Positions 32,433-44,109 of a stretch of DNA of 64,000 nt are shown here, piece by piece (within the stretch, counting starts at the first letter, position 1; each line of letters opens with the position of its first letter). Source of the stretch: DATLLN01 sp963797175 (GTDB lineage: Bacteria > Actinomycetota > Thermoleophilia > Gaiellales > JAICJC01); NCBI GenBank assembly GCA_963797175.1, contig CAWCOL010000007.1, forward strand, positions 248,001 through 312,000. The letters run 5' to 3'. The notes under the pieces are model-generated. The model had not been told where the DNA came from and did no database searches. It was given only the letters and a program-made list of their open reading frames with translations. A program made the position numbers and the translations under genes.

Positions 32433-32863
32433 GCCAGCGTCGCCTCCAGCCGGATCGTGGTCCCCGCGCGGACGAGGTTCGAGATCGGGCAGCCCTGCTC
32501 GCCCGCCGCCGCCAGCCGCGAGAACTCCGCGGCGTCGATGCCGGAGACATGGCCGGCGACGGAGAGGTCGATCTGCCTGACCCCCTCATCGGGCGTGAAG
32601 TGCACAACCGCCTTGACGTCGAGACGTTCGGCCGTGTGGCCGGCCTCGGCCAGCGTATGGGAGAGCGCCATCGCGTAGCAGCCCGCGTGGGCCGCCGCGA
32701 TGAGCTCCTCGGGGCTGGTCGCCGTCGCGGCCGTGTCGGGCCGCTCGGTGCGCGCCGCCCAGGTCAGCTTGGCGCCGGTGAAGAGCCCGCTGTCGGCGCT
32801 GACCTCGCCGCTGCCGCCTGCCAGGTCGCCCTGCCAGGTCGCTTCCGCTCGTGAGACTGCCAT
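32429..32863 (-). CDS. OsmC family peroxiredoxin
   Basis: 144 residues. OsmC/Ohr proteins reduce organic hydroperoxides with two cysteines. Here they are C62 in AHAGCYAMALSH and C125 in AAGEQGCPISN, both in the standard surroundings. The N-terminal ATWQGDLAGGSGEV and LTWAARTE fit the OsmC (rather than Ohr) branch. It leads an apparent operon with the membrane protein downstream. Confidence 0.9.
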   Translation of the reverse strand: MAVSRAEATWQGDLAGGSGEVSADSGLFTGAKLTWAARTERPDTAATATSPEELIAAAHAGCYAMALSHTLAEAGHTAERLDVKAVVHFTPDEGVRQIDLSVAGHVSGIDAAEFSRLAAAGEQGCPISNLVRAGTTIRLEATLA

Positions 32864-32952
32864 GGTGAAACCCCCGTGGTGAGAGAGCCGGGTGACCGGA
32901 CGATGGTAGCCGTCCGGTCACCCATCCCGTGGGGGGGATTCGCCAGTGAGCG

Positions 32953-35238
<2,286 letters not shown>

Positions 35239-35267
35239 GGAAAGAAGCGTGCCACCAATGCTTGAGG

Positions 35268-35297
35268 TTGTCAAATATCCGAAGGTTCCATTATGAT
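35268..35297 (+). promoter_or_regulatory. Promoter of the marR-ABC operon (leaderless)
   Basis: -35 TTGTCA at 35268-35273 and -10 TATGAT at 35292-35297, 18 bases apart. The start codon lies 6 bases after the -10, so transcription should begin at or next to the ATG. TTGA/TCAA (35262-35274) forms a small palindrome over the -35 that the MarR protein could bind. Confidence 0.6.
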
Positions 35298-35303
35298 GAT
35301 CGC

Positions 35304-35723
35304 ATGAGTAAAGACGCCACCGAGGCCTGGGGCCTGCTCTTCCGCCTGTTCGTCTCCCAGCGAGGACGGATGCCGGCGGTCGCCTCCGAGTTCGCGCTCT
35401 CGCCCATGCAGGCCCACGTGCTGCGGCTGCTGGAGCCCGGCCGGCCGGTGCCGATGCGGGCGCTGGCGGGCGTGCTGCGCTGCGACGCCTCCAACGTCAC
35501 GGGCATCATCGACCGGCTGGAGGAGCGCGATCTCGTCCGCCGCGCGGTGTCCACCACCGACCGTCGCGTGAAGATGCTGGTGGTCACCGACCAGGGCGTG
35601 CGGCTGCGCCGGCGGATGCTGGAGCGGCTGTCCGAGGCGCCCGAGCCGATCGCCAAGCTCTCGCCCGACGACCAGCGCGCGCTGCGCGACATCCTGCGCC
35701 GGGCGATGGAGCCGGTCGGCTGA
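35304..35723 (+). CDS. MarR family regulator
   Basis: 139 residues. The winged helix-turn-helix is clear: MQAHVLRLLEPG, PVPMRALAGVLRCDASNVTGIIDRLEERDLVRR and the wing STTDRRVKMLVVTDQG. It overlaps the ABC transporter gene by one base (TGATG), so it is probably the local repressor of the exporter. The ATG has no ribosome binding site. Confidence 0.9.
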   Translation: MSKDATEAWGLLFRLFVSQRGRMPAVASEFALSPMQAHVLRLLEPGRPVPMRALAGVLRCDASNVTGIIDRLEERDLVRRAVSTTDRRVKMLVVTDQGVRLRRRMLERLSEAPEPIAKLSPDDQRALRDILRRAMEPVG

Positions 35724-37486
35724 TGGCGTCGCCGCAGACGCAGCGGATCTTCGCCCTGTTCCGGCCCTACCGGATGGCCCTGGTCGGCCTGCTGGGCATG
35801 ATCGTCGTCTCCGCCGGGCTGGGCATGGTGCCGCCCTTCCTGCTGCGCGACCTGCTCGACAACGTGCTCTCGCAGGGCCCGAACCTGGACGAGCAGCGGC
35901 TCGCGCTGCTGGTCGCCGGCATGGTCGCGATCCCGATCGTGACCGGCGCCATCGGCGTCGCCCAGGCGTGGCAGAGCAACAAGATCGGCCAGCAGGTGAT
36001 GCACGACCTGCGCGCCGCGGTCTACCGCCACCTCCAGCGGCTCTCGCTGGCGTTCTTCACGCGCACCCGCACGGGCGAGGTGCAGTCGCGCATCTCCAAC
36101 GACATCGGCGGCGTCCAGACCGTGGTCACCACCACGGCGACCTCGATCGTCTCCAACGTGACCACGGTGCTGGCGACGACCATCGCCATGGCCATCCTCG
36201 ACTGGCGGCTGACGCTGGCCTCCTTCGCGATCCTGCCGCTGTTCGTGTGGATGACCCGGCGGGTGGGGCGCGTCCGCCGCGCGATCACCGCCACCAAGCA
36301 GGGGACGCTGGCCGACATCTCGACGCTGGTCGAGGAGTCGCTCTCGGTCTCCGGCGTGCTGCTGGGCAAGACGATGGGCCAGTCCGACGAGCTGGCCGGC
36401 CGCTTCCAGGACGAATCGCAGCGGCTGGCCGACCTCGAGGTGCGCCAGCGGATGGCCGGCCGCTGGATGATGGCCACCGTCCAGACCACCTTCGCCGTGA
36501 TGCCCGCCCTGATGTACGGGATCGCCGGCGCGACCATGGTGCGCGGCGGCGGCGCCATCTCGATCGGCACGCTGGTCGCCTTCACCACGCTCCAGACGCG
36601 GCTGCTGTTCCCGATCGGGTCGCTGCTGGGCGTGCAGGCCGACCTCCAGACCTCGACCGCCCTCTTCGACCGCGTGTTCGAGTACCTCGACCTGCCGGTC
36701 GAGATCGACGAGGCGCCCGGTGCAGTCGCGCTCGATCCGACGACGGTGCGGGGCGAGGTCGAGTTCCGTGACGTCGGGTTCGCGTACGACCTGGACGGCG
36801 CGCCCACCCTGTCCGACATCTCGTTCGTCGCCGACCCGGGAATGAAGGTGGCCGTCGTGGGCGAGACCGGCAGCGGCAAGACCACGCTCGGTTATCTGGT
36901 GGCGCGCCTCTACGACGTCAACCGCGGCGCCGTCCTGATCGACGACGTGGACGTCCGCAACCTCTCGTTCGAGTCGCTGCGGCGAACGGTGGGCGTCGTC
37001 TCACAGGAGACGTACCTGTTCCACGGCAGCGTCCGTGAGAACCTCCGCTTCGCCCGGCCGGACGCGACCGATGCCGAGATCGAGGAGGCCGCCCGGGCCG
37101 CGCGCATCCACGAACACCTGGCGTCGCTCCCCGAGGGCTACGACACCGTGGTCGGCGAACGCGGCTACCGGTTCTCAGGGGGCGAGAAGCAGCGCATCGC
37201 GATCGCCCGCGCGATCCTCCGCGACCCGCCGGTGATGGTGTTGGACGAGGCAACCAGCGCCCTCGACGTCGAGACCGAGCGGGCCGTCCAGGAGGCGCTC
37301 GACGGCCTCTCGCAGGGACGGACGACGATCACGATCGCCCACCGGCTCTCGACCATCCGCGACGCCGACCTGATCCTGGTGCTGGACGCCGGCCGGCTGG
37401 TCGAGCGGGGCACGCACGCCGAGCTGGTGGCACAGGGCGGGCGCTACGCCGCGCTGGTCGAGCGCGACGCGCTCGTCGCTAACTGA
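35723..37486 (+). CDS. ABC exporter, fused membrane and ATPase domains
   Basis: 587-residue half-transporter of the MsbA/LmrA type, working as a dimer. Residues 1-310 hold six membrane helices (ABC transporter type 1 domain). The ATPase has Walker A GETGSGKTTLGY near 378, a Q-loop in VVSQETYLF, signature FSGGEKQR (F in place of the usual L), Walker B VMVLDEATSALD and H-loop TIAHRLSTI. Likely exports drugs or lipids under control of the co-transcribed MarR protein. Its stop overlaps the convergent surface-protein gene by 8 bases. Confidence 0.92.
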   Translation: MASPQTQRIFALFRPYRMALVGLLGMIVVSAGLGMVPPFLLRDLLDNVLSQGPNLDEQRLALLVAGMVAIPIVTGAIGVAQAWQSNKIGQQVMHDLRAAVYRHLQRLSLAFFTRTRTGEVQSRISNDIGGVQTVVTTTATSIVSNVTTVLATTIAMAILDWRLTLASFAILPLFVWMTRRVGRVRRAITATKQGTLADISTLVEESLSVSGVLLGKTMGQSDELAGRFQDESQRLADLEVRQRMAGRWMMATVQTTFAVMPALMYGIAGATMVRGGGAISIGTLVAFTTLQTRLLFPIGSLLGVQADLQTSTALFDRVFEYLDLPVEIDEAPGAVALDPTTVRGEVEFRDVGFAYDLDGAPTLSDISFVADPGMKVAVVGETGSGKTTLGYLVARLYDVNRGAVLIDDVDVRNLSFESLRRTVGVVSQETYLFHGSVRENLRFARPDATDAEIEEAARAARIHEHLASLPEGYDTVVGERGYRFSGGEKQRIAIARAILRDPPVMVLDEATSALDVETERAVQEALDGLSQGRTTITIAHRLSTIRDADLILVLDAGRLVERGTHAELVAQGGRYAALVERDALVAN

Positions 37487-39569
37487 TGCAGGTGCGCGCG
37501 TCCGGATCGTTCGGGTCGGACTCGAGGCTCTGGTTCTGCGCGGCGTCGTACACCCAGAACGACACGGCGTAGTGCCCCGGATCGCTGATCGTCACCTGGT
37601 CGCCGAGGAAGATGTAGGGCGGGATCAGGTTGCCGGTGTCGGTATCGATGATCATCGAGTACCAGTGCGAGCTGAGGCCTGACAGGCCGTCGCCGGACGA
37701 GGCGGTGAAGGTGACCGGCCCGGCGACGCAGCTCCCGCCGGTGCCACCGGTGACGGTCGGCCGGTCGGGCGGCGTGGTGTCGATCTTCATCTCGGTCTGG
37801 GCCAGCGCGCCGTCCGAGCAGTTGCCGACCGCGTCGCACGCTTCGTGCTGCACGAGCCAGTCGCCCTCGCTGCTGATGCCGGCCGAATCGCCCGCCGTCC
37901 ATGCGCTCCAGCTACCGCCGCCGTCGTCCGACGCGCGGTAGAAGTACTGGACCTCGCCCGACTCGCTGTCCTCCGAGCCCGACGCGGTGTCGAAGTCGCT
38001 CATCGTCCAGCCCGGGTTGTCGTTCATCACGGTGGGGACGGTGGGGGCGGTCGTGTCGGTCTCGACCGTGATCGGCCACGTCTCACCCGACGTGTTGCCG
38101 ATGCCGTCGATCGCCCGGTACTTGATCATCGTCGTCCCCGGGCCGCTGACGGTGACGGCATCGCTGGGATCGGCGAGAGCCGTCCAGCCGGCGCTCCAGG
38201 TGAGGCCCTCGTCGGTCGAGGTCTGGTACTCGACCGTGATCGGGCCGGTCTGATCGGTGTAGGGCGGCGTCGCCACGGCGAGGTCGGAGCTGCCCTTCCA
38301 GAGCACGTATCCGGTGCCCACGGTGTCGTTCGCCGGCGGCAGCGAGTCGAGCACGACGTGCACGTCGGCAGACCAGGCGGAGTGGTTCCCGGCGTGGTCG
38401 ACCGAGCGGCACCCGACGGCGTGGTCGCCGTCGCCGATGACGACGCCGTCGCCCTGGCTGCGATCGAGCATCATGTAGTCGGCATCGCCCGGCAGCTTCG
38501 ACCGGCACTCGTAGTACGCGAAACCGGACTGGACGGTGTTGACGGGGCCGTCCTGGTCGTCGCCGCCGGTGACGCTGGGCTCGTCCGACGCCTCGGCGAG
38601 CGCCTGCCCGTCCTGGGCGAACGTGACCGACGGCACGCTCGGCGCCGTGCGGTCGATGTCCACCTCGGCGACGTCCGACCACGCGGACACGTTGCCGGCG
38701 CGGTCGCGGGCGCGCACGAAGACCAGGTAGTCGGCCGCCGCGGTGAGCGACTCGGTCGGCCCGAAGACCTCGCCCGGGGAGGAGTACGCCCCACCGTTGG
38801 TCGAGACGATCCACTCGTACAGCCGGCCGTCGACCCCGGCTGCGGCGTCGGTCGATCCGCCGGCCGTCAGCAGCGTGTTCACGTTCGTCCACGCGCCGTC
38901 GGGCGCGCCGGAGATGGTGGGCGCGCTGGGGGCCGTGCGGTCGAGCTTGACGGCGGCCGGGGCTGCGAAGGACGAGACGTTGCCGGCGCGGTCGCGGGCG
39001 CGGATCCGCACCAGCGTCTCGCCCTCGCGGCCGACGGTGACGTGGCCGAGGCTGGTGGAGAGGATGCCCGACCAGTGCGCGCCGCGATCGATGCTCGTCT
39101 CGTAGTCATAGGTGAGGACGCCGGAACCGTTCGCGTCCGTGGAGTGCCCCGTGACGGTCTGGCTGGCGGCGTTGTGCCAGTCGACCGGGCTGCTCATCGC
39201 CGGCAGCGTCGGCCTGATCGTGTCCACCCGCCAATGGGCGACGGCGGTGCGGCTGACCGAGCCGATCGTGGCCTTGACGGTGAACGTGTGGGCGGCGTTG
39301 CGCAGCTTCGTGTAGGTCTTCGGCGAGCCGCACGCCGCGTAGGCGCCGGCATCGAGCTTGCAGAAGGTCTTTGCGGTCTTCGACGATTTCGTGAACGAGA
39401 ACCTGGCCGTCGTGCTGGCGCTGTTCGCGGCCGGCCGGGCCGAGATCCTCACGGTCGGCGCGGCGCTCGCGGGCGTGTAGGCGCGCGCCTGCGCGACGCC
39501 GCTGATCAGCACCGGCGCAAGCAGCACGACGCTGCTGACGACGACCCGTCGAAGGACAACGACCAACAT
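37479..39569 (-). CDS. Large secreted protein with repeated Ig-like modules
   Basis: 696 residues. The ATG at 39569 has GAGG 5 bases upstream and begins a signal peptide (VVLRRVVVSSVVLLAPVLIS). The rest is a string of beta-rich modules separated by recurring linkers DRTAPSAP, DRTAPSVP, DTTAPTVP and DTTPPDRP. RARDRAGNVS-type motifs end several modules, a pattern seen in bacterial surface Ig-like repeats. Cysteines cluster in the first (FCKLDAGAYAACG), fourth and last modules. No cell-wall anchor motif is seen at the C-terminus. Probable adhesion or envelope role, not established. Confidence 0.78.
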   Translation of the reverse strand: MLVVVLRRVVVSSVVLLAPVLISGVAQARAYTPASAAPTVRISARPAANSASTTARFSFTKSSKTAKTFCKLDAGAYAACGSPKTYTKLRNAAHTFTVKATIGSVSRTAVAHWRVDTIRPTLPAMSSPVDWHNAASQTVTGHSTDANGSGVLTYDYETSIDRGAHWSGILSTSLGHVTVGREGETLVRIRARDRAGNVSSFAAPAAVKLDRTAPSAPTISGAPDGAWTNVNTLLTAGGSTDAAAGVDGRLYEWIVSTNGGAYSSPGEVFGPTESLTAAADYLVFVRARDRAGNVSAWSDVAEVDIDRTAPSVPSVTFAQDGQALAEASDEPSVTGGDDQDGPVNTVQSGFAYYECRSKLPGDADYMMLDRSQGDGVVIGDGDHAVGCRSVDHAGNHSAWSADVHVVLDSLPPANDTVGTGYVLWKGSSDLAVATPPYTDQTGPITVEYQTSTDEGLTWSAGWTALADPSDAVTVSGPGTTMIKYRAIDGIGNTSGETWPITVETDTTAPTVPTVMNDNPGWTMSDFDTASGSEDSESGEVQYFYRASDDGGGSWSAWTAGDSAGISSEGDWLVQHEACDAVGNCSDGALAQTEMKIDTTPPDRPTVTGGTGGSCVAGPVTFTASSGDGLSGLSSHWYSMIIDTDTGNLIPPYIFLGDQVTISDPGHYAVSFWVYDAAQNQSLESDPNDPDARTCIS

Positions 39570-39715
39570 CCGGACCTCTTTCAATGGGAGGAGCGTCGAC
39601 GGCATCAGACCTGCGCGCCTTCTCAGGTGATCGGCATTCTCAGCCGCCGCGTGAGCCTGCGGCCGGCGATCGCCGGTGGCATCATGCGGGTATCACCTTG
39701 GATCCAAACTCGCCG

Positions 39716-40414
39716 ATGCCCCACGCTCCTCGCACAGCCGATCCCTACCGCGACCTCGACGTGATCGACGAGCGGGCGCCGCGCACCAACCAGGCGGCCG
39801 TGGGGACGGTGGCGCTGATCGCGGTGCTGACCGGCTTCTGGCCGCTGCTGGCGCTGGTCGCGCTGCAACTGGCCGTCGGCCTCACCCTCGGCCGGCGCTG
39901 GTGCCTCGCCTGCGTCGCCTATTTCGAGCTGCTGCAGCCGCGACTGGGCGAGGGGCCGCTGGAGGACTCGCGGCCGCCCCGGTTCGCCAACATGGTCGGC
40001 GTGGTCGTGCTCAGCGCCGCCACGCTCGCCTACCTGCTCGGGTTCCCGACGGCCGGCGCGATCCTCGGCCTGCTGGTGGCCGCCCTGGCGCTGCTGGCCG
40101 CGGCCACCGGGCTCTGCGCCGGGTGCGAGATCTACCGCATCGGTGCGCGCCTGCGCGGCCTCGGCTCGAGCCACATCGCCCGGGTCGATCCGGCCGACTT
40201 CGGCGCCCTCACCGACGGCTCGGTGGTGCAGTTCACGCATCCGCTCTGCTCCGACTGCCACCGCCTGGAGCGCGAGCTGCGCGCCGAAGGGCGGGACGTG
40301 GTGGTGGTGGACGTCCGCAGCCGCCCGGAGCTGGCCCGAAAGTACGGGGTCGGCGTCGTCCCCACCGCCGTCGCGGTGGACGCGGCCGGCGCCGTGCTCG
40401 CCCGCCTCGCCTAG
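39716..40414 (+). CDS. DUF4395 membrane domain fused to a thioredoxin-like domain
   Basis: 232 residues. Residues 30-145 form four hydrophobic segments with the DUF4395-type segment RRWCLACVAYFELLQPRLGEGPLED. A C-terminal thioredoxin-like domain has CSDC in FTHPLCSDCHRLERELR, then VVVVDVRSRPELARKYGVGVVPTAVAVD with the cis-proline VVPT. The architecture suggests thiol redox exchange linked to the membrane; further CxxC pairs (CLAC, CAGC) lie in the membrane part. The start ATG was chosen by domain onset. Confidence 0.75.
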   Translation: MPHAPRTADPYRDLDVIDERAPRTNQAAVGTVALIAVLTGFWPLLALVALQLAVGLTLGRRWCLACVAYFELLQPRLGEGPLEDSRPPRFANMVGVVVLSAATLAYLLGFPTAGAILGLLVAALALLAAATGLCAGCEIYRIGARLRGLGSSHIARVDPADFGALTDGSVVQFTHPLCSDCHRLERELRAEGRDVVVVDVRSRPELARKYGVGVVPTAVAVDAAGAVLARLA

Positions 40415-40444
40415 CGGATCGCCGGCCATAACGAGTCGTCAAAA

Positions 40445-40462
40445 GTCCCCCAGGTAGGGGAC
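40445..40462 (+). terminator. Hairpin after the thioredoxin-like gene
   Basis: GTCCCC-CAGGTA-GGGGAC, a perfect 6-base stem with a 6-base loop, 30 bases beyond the stop at 40414. Read on the minus strand it is followed by TTTT; on the plus strand it lacks a U-tract, so the assignment is weak. Confidence 0.35.
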
Positions 40463-40687
40463 GCAGAAGTCCTCCGGAAGAAGCACAATGCCTGGTGTGC
40501 GTCGCCCCCCCGGGGTGCGCACGGGAAACGCGCTGTGTGCGCTCCTGGGGTCAGATCCAGGACTTCGCGCAGATTCGCAGTGCGGCCGAGGCCCCGGTTG
40601 GAGCCCCGGGGTCTCGGCTCCCTACTCCGGTGCTGGGCGGTCCCGGGGCCGCCCGGCACAGGACCTCCCCACAGGCTGCGGCGACGG

Positions 40688-40693
40688 TACGAT
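40688..40693 (+). promoter_or_regulatory. -10 element of cystathionine beta-synthase
   Basis: TACGAT, 6 bases before the GTG at 40700. The 285-base region upstream (40415-40699) shows the hairpin at 40445 and a GC-rich palindrome near 40511-40525, but no SAM riboswitch core that I can recognise. Confidence 0.5.
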
Positions 40694-40699
40694 GCCGCC

Positions 40700-42094
40700 G
40701 TGCCCCGCTCGTACCCGTCGGTGCTCGATCTGGTCGGCAACACGCCGGTCGTGCGGCTGGAGCGGATCACCCGCGGCCTGGCGCCGACGGTGCTGGCCAA
40801 GCTCGAGTACCTCAACCCGGGCGGATCGGTCAAGGACCGGATCGGGCTGCGCATGATCGAGGCGGCCGAGCGGGACGGGCTGCTGCGCCCCGGCGGCACC
40901 ATCGTCGAGCCGACCTCGGGCAACACGGGCGTCGGGCTGGCCATCGCGGCCACGCTCAAGGGCTACCGCTGCATCTTCGTGATGCCGGACAAGATGAGCA
41001 AGGAGAAGATCTCGCTGCTTCGGGCCCACGGCGCCGAGGTCGTGATCTGCCCCACGGCGGTCGAGCCGGACTCGCCCGAGAGCTACTACTCGGTGTCCGA
41101 CCGGCTGGCCGAGGAGATCCCGGGCGGCTTCAAGCCGAACCAGTACGCCAACCAGGCGAACCCGCAGGCCCACTACGAGACCACCGGGCCGGAGATCTGG
41201 GAGCAGACCGGCGGCGAGCTGGACGCGGTCGTCATCGCCCTCGGCACCGGCGGCACCGTCTCGGGGGTGGCCCGCTACCTGAAGGAGCAGAACCCGGGCG
41301 TGCGCGTGATCGGGGCCGACCCGGAGGGCTCGATCTACTCCCAGCCCGACGACGTCCACCCGTACCTGGTCGAGGGCATCGGCGAGGACTTCTACCCGCA
41401 GACGATGGACCTCTCGCTGATCGACGAGATGGTGACCGTGTCCGACCGGATGAGCTTCCTCACCGCCCGGCGGATGGCCCGCGAGGAGGGCCTGCTGGTG
41501 GGCGGCTCCGGGGGCACCGCGGTGGCCGCGACGCTGGAGGTGGCGGCGGGCCTCCCGGCCGAGGCCACCGTCGTCACCCTCATCCCCGACAGCGGCCGCG
41601 CCTACCTCTCCAAGTTCTACGACGACAACTACATGATCGAGTACGGCATGCTCGAGCGCGAGTCCGCGCCCACCGTGGGCGAGGTGCTGGCAGCCAAGCG
41701 GGCCGAGGACCACGGCGTGCCGGAGCTGGTGGTGATCGGCAGCGACCGCAAGCTGGGCGAGGCGATCGAGCTGATGCAGCGGTTCAGCATCTCCCAGCTG
41801 CCGGTGGCGCGCAGCGCGTCCGCCGACTCGATCGCCGACCTGATCGGCTCGCTGCACGAGCGCGGGCTGCTCGACCGCGTCTTCCGCAGCGCCGACGCGC
41901 TGACCGAGGACGTCACCGGCGCGATGCAGCCGCCGCTCCACGTCGTGGACTCCGGCGAGTCGATCGACCGCGTCTACGCCGACCTGACCGCAGGCAGCCC
42001 CGCGGTGGTGGTCGCAGCCGGGACGCGTCCGACCGGCGTGCTCACCCGCTCCGACCTGCTCGAGTATCTCGCCCACCGGCGTAACGGCTCGTGA
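40700..42094 (+). CDS. Cystathionine beta-synthase with C-terminal CBS domains
   Basis: 464 residues. Joins serine (or O-acetylserine) and homocysteine to cystathionine. The PLP lysine is K45 in NPGGSVKDRIG. The substrate loop is PTSGNTGVGLAIA, the phosphate loop is GTGGTVSG, and GGSGGTAVAA follows. A pair of CBS domains fills about 335-464, which in other species bind nucleotides or S-adenosylmethionine. The synthase rather than cysteine synthase reading rests on the length and the CBS pair. The GTG start is set by the domain onset and the -10 element 6 bases upstream. Confidence 0.9.
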   Translation: MPRSYPSVLDLVGNTPVVRLERITRGLAPTVLAKLEYLNPGGSVKDRIGLRMIEAAERDGLLRPGGTIVEPTSGNTGVGLAIAATLKGYRCIFVMPDKMSKEKISLLRAHGAEVVICPTAVEPDSPESYYSVSDRLAEEIPGGFKPNQYANQANPQAHYETTGPEIWEQTGGELDAVVIALGTGGTVSGVARYLKEQNPGVRVIGADPEGSIYSQPDDVHPYLVEGIGEDFYPQTMDLSLIDEMVTVSDRMSFLTARRMAREEGLLVGGSGGTAVAATLEVAAGLPAEATVVTLIPDSGRAYLSKFYDDNYMIEYGMLERESAPTVGEVLAAKRAEDHGVPELVVIGSDRKLGEAIELMQRFSISQLPVARSASADSIADLIGSLHERGLLDRVFRSADALTEDVTGAMQPPLHVVDSGESIDRVYADLTAGSPAVVVAAGTRPTGVLTRSDLLEYLAHRRNGS

Positions 42095-43251
42095 CGCGCA
42101 CGATCACGGCGGGCGAGCTGCGAGCGCGGATCGTGGCGGCCCAGGGCTACGCGTCGCGATCGAGGCGCGGCCGGCCCGCCGAGGTGCGGGCCGTGATCGG
42201 GTGGCTGGGCGCCGTCCAGCTCGACTCGATCACGACGGTCGACCGGGCGCACCGGCTGACGATCGGCTCGCGGGCCGGCACGTATCCGCCCGGCACCGTC
42301 CCGAAGCTGCTCCGCACCGGCCGCATCTTCGAGTACTGGGCGCACGAGGCCTGCCTGCTGCCGTCGGAGGCGTGGCCCGTCTATCGGCGGATCATGCTGG
42401 ACAACCCCGACCACCCCTGGTGGGGGCCGGTGCTGCGCACCGAGTCGGAGCTGGCCGACCGCATCCTCGGCGAGATCCGCGAGCGCGGCCCGCTCGGCTC
42501 GCGCCACTTCGAGGGCGAGCGCAGGAGCGGCATGTGGGGCAGCAAGCCGGCCAAGCGCGTGCTGGAGGCGCTGTGGTCGTCCGGGCAGCTGACCGTCGCC
42601 ACGCGCCAGGGATTCCAGCGGCTCTACGACCTGCCCGAGCGGGTGCTCCCCGAGGAGGTGTTGGGCGCGCCGCTGCCGGACACGGACGAGGCGCTGCGCT
42701 GGCTGATCTGCGACGCGGTGCGTGCCCGGGGTGCGCTGACCGCATCCGGCGTCGTCGAGCACAACCGGCTGCGCGGCGGCATCGCCCGGATCCGGCCGCA
42801 CGTGGACGCGCTGATCGCCGCGGGCAGGCTCGAGCAGCTCGACGTGGACGATGGCGGCCCGCCGGTGCTGGCGGTGCCCGGCCACGAGCCGGACGGCGGC
42901 GCGGCGGCCGTGCTGCTGTCGCCCTTCGACAACCTGCTCTGGGACCGGCCGTTCGCCGAGCGGGCGCTCGGCTTCCGGCACCTGATCGAGGTCTACAAGC
43001 GGCCCCACGAGCGGGTCTACGGCTACTACGTCCTGCCCTTCCTGCACGGCACCCGGATCGTCGCCCGCTGCGACCTGAAGACCGATCGCGCCCAGGGCGA
43101 GCTGCGGCTGGTGGCGCTGCACCCGGAGTCCGGGGTGCGCTGGGGCTCCGGTCGGCAGGAGGCGCTCGAACGGGCGCTGGAGCGGCTGGCGTCGCTGGTT
43201 GGAGCCGAGCGCGTCGTGCGCGCTGACCTCGGGGCCGCTGCGTCGTCTTAG
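42091..43251 (+). CDS. AlkX/YcaQ-type DNA glycosylase (winged-helix domain, DUF1006/HTH_42)
   Basis: 386 residues. The family removes alkylated bases and unhooks interstrand crosslinks. The catalytic motif QLD (Q43-x-D45 in GAVQLDSITTV) is the Q-x-D form of E. coli YcaQ/AlkX, not the Q-x-Q of AlkZ. Also visible are the helix EYWAHEACLLP and the C-terminal LSPFDNLLWDRPFAERALGF, HERVYGYYVLPFL and GTRIVARCDLK. It overlaps the cystathionine beta-synthase gene by 4 bases (GTGA). Confidence 0.9.
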   Translation: MTRTITAGELRARIVAAQGYASRSRRGRPAEVRAVIGWLGAVQLDSITTVDRAHRLTIGSRAGTYPPGTVPKLLRTGRIFEYWAHEACLLPSEAWPVYRRIMLDNPDHPWWGPVLRTESELADRILGEIRERGPLGSRHFEGERRSGMWGSKPAKRVLEALWSSGQLTVATRQGFQRLYDLPERVLPEEVLGAPLPDTDEALRWLICDAVRARGALTASGVVEHNRLRGGIARIRPHVDALIAAGRLEQLDVDDGGPPVLAVPGHEPDGGAAAVLLSPFDNLLWDRPFAERALGFRHLIEVYKRPHERVYGYYVLPFLHGTRIVARCDLKTDRAQGELRLVALHPESGVRWGSGRQEALERALERLASLVGAERVVRADLGAAASS

Positions 43252-43257
43252 CCGACG

Positions 43258-44100
43258 ATGCAACTCTTCGCCTCGCCCGATCTCGAGCTCGCCACCTTCA
43301 CCCTCCCCGCCGGATCGCCGCGCTGGGACGAGCTGAACGCGACCGGCGACGACCGGCCGCTGATCGCCTTCCCGGGCACGCCCGTCGAGATCCGCCACGA
43401 CCGCCGCTCGCCGATCGTCGCCACCCGGAACCACGCCGTGCTCTACGCGGCGGGCGCCCGGTACCGGCGGGCGCGGATCGACCCGGCCGGGGACCGCTGC
43501 ACCTACCTGGCGCTGAGCCCGGCGCTGGCGACGGAGATCCGGGGCCGGCCCCTGGACGAGAGCGGCTTCGCGGTGATCGACCCCGGCGCCTTCCTGCTGC
43601 ACCGCGCCGCACTGCGCGCCGCGCGTGGGGGCGGCGACCCACTGGCGATCGAGGAGGCGCTGCTGCGGGTCGCCCAGGCGGCGGTGGGCGGCCACCGGCC
43701 GAGCGGGCCGGAGCGGCGCGACCGCGGCGTCGCCGGGCTGGCCGCACAGGCCCTCGCCGACCACTACGCCGAGCGGCTGATGCTGGACGACGTCGCCCGG
43801 ATGGTGCACACCTCGCCCTTCCACCTGGCCCGCAGCTTCCGGGCCGAGACCGGGTACACGCTCCACCGCTACCGCATGCAGCTGCGCCTGCGGGCCGCCG
43901 TCGACCGCCTCTGCGAGGACGACCCCAGCTCATTGACCGGCATGGCGTTCGACCTCGGCTTCGCCGGCCCCAGCCATCTCAGCACCACCATGCGCCTCGC
44001 CTTCGGCGCGCCGCCGTCCGAGCTACGCCGCCGGCTGCATCGCCGAGGCGGCGGCGAATTGCGCAAGATCCTGCAAGCCGCGGAGCCGGCGGCTTCGTAG
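43258..44100 (+). CDS. AraC family transcriptional regulator
   Basis: 280 residues. The C-terminal AraC/XylS double helix-turn-helix spans about 165-262: LMLDDVARMVHTSPFHLARSFR, GYTLHRYRMQLRLRAA and SLTGMAFDLGFAGPSHLS. The N-terminal 150 residues are an unassigned, possibly cupin-like sensor domain. It begins 6 bases after the glycosylase stop, so it probably shares that operon. Target genes unknown. Confidence 0.87.
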   Translation: MQLFASPDLELATFTLPAGSPRWDELNATGDDRPLIAFPGTPVEIRHDRRSPIVATRNHAVLYAAGARYRRARIDPAGDRCTYLALSPALATEIRGRPLDESGFAVIDPGAFLLHRAALRAARGGGDPLAIEEALLRVAQAAVGGHRPSGPERRDRGVAGLAAQALADHYAERLMLDDVARMVHTSPFHLARSFRAETGYTLHRYRMQLRLRAAVDRLCEDDPSSLTGMAFDLGFAGPSHLSTTMRLAFGAPPSELRRRLHRRGGGELRKILQAAEPAAS

Positions 44101-44103
44101 CCT
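44098..44103 (+). promoter_or_regulatory. -10 element of the propeller lipoprotein
   Basis: TAGCCT, 6 bases before the GTG at 44110. Its TAG is the stop codon of the araC-type gene. Confidence 0.35.
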
Positions 44104-44109
44104 GGGGGC

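Noticed and set aside
35255..35275. A heat-shock HAIR element before lon
   Set aside because: Only one half-site, CTTGAG, is present; the second half of the consensus is missing.
40415..40699. A SAM riboswitch before cystathionine beta-synthase
   Set aside because: Only simple GC hairpins are visible and I could not trace a known SAM aptamer core; the -10 element at 40688 also places the start site next to the GTG, leaving no leader.
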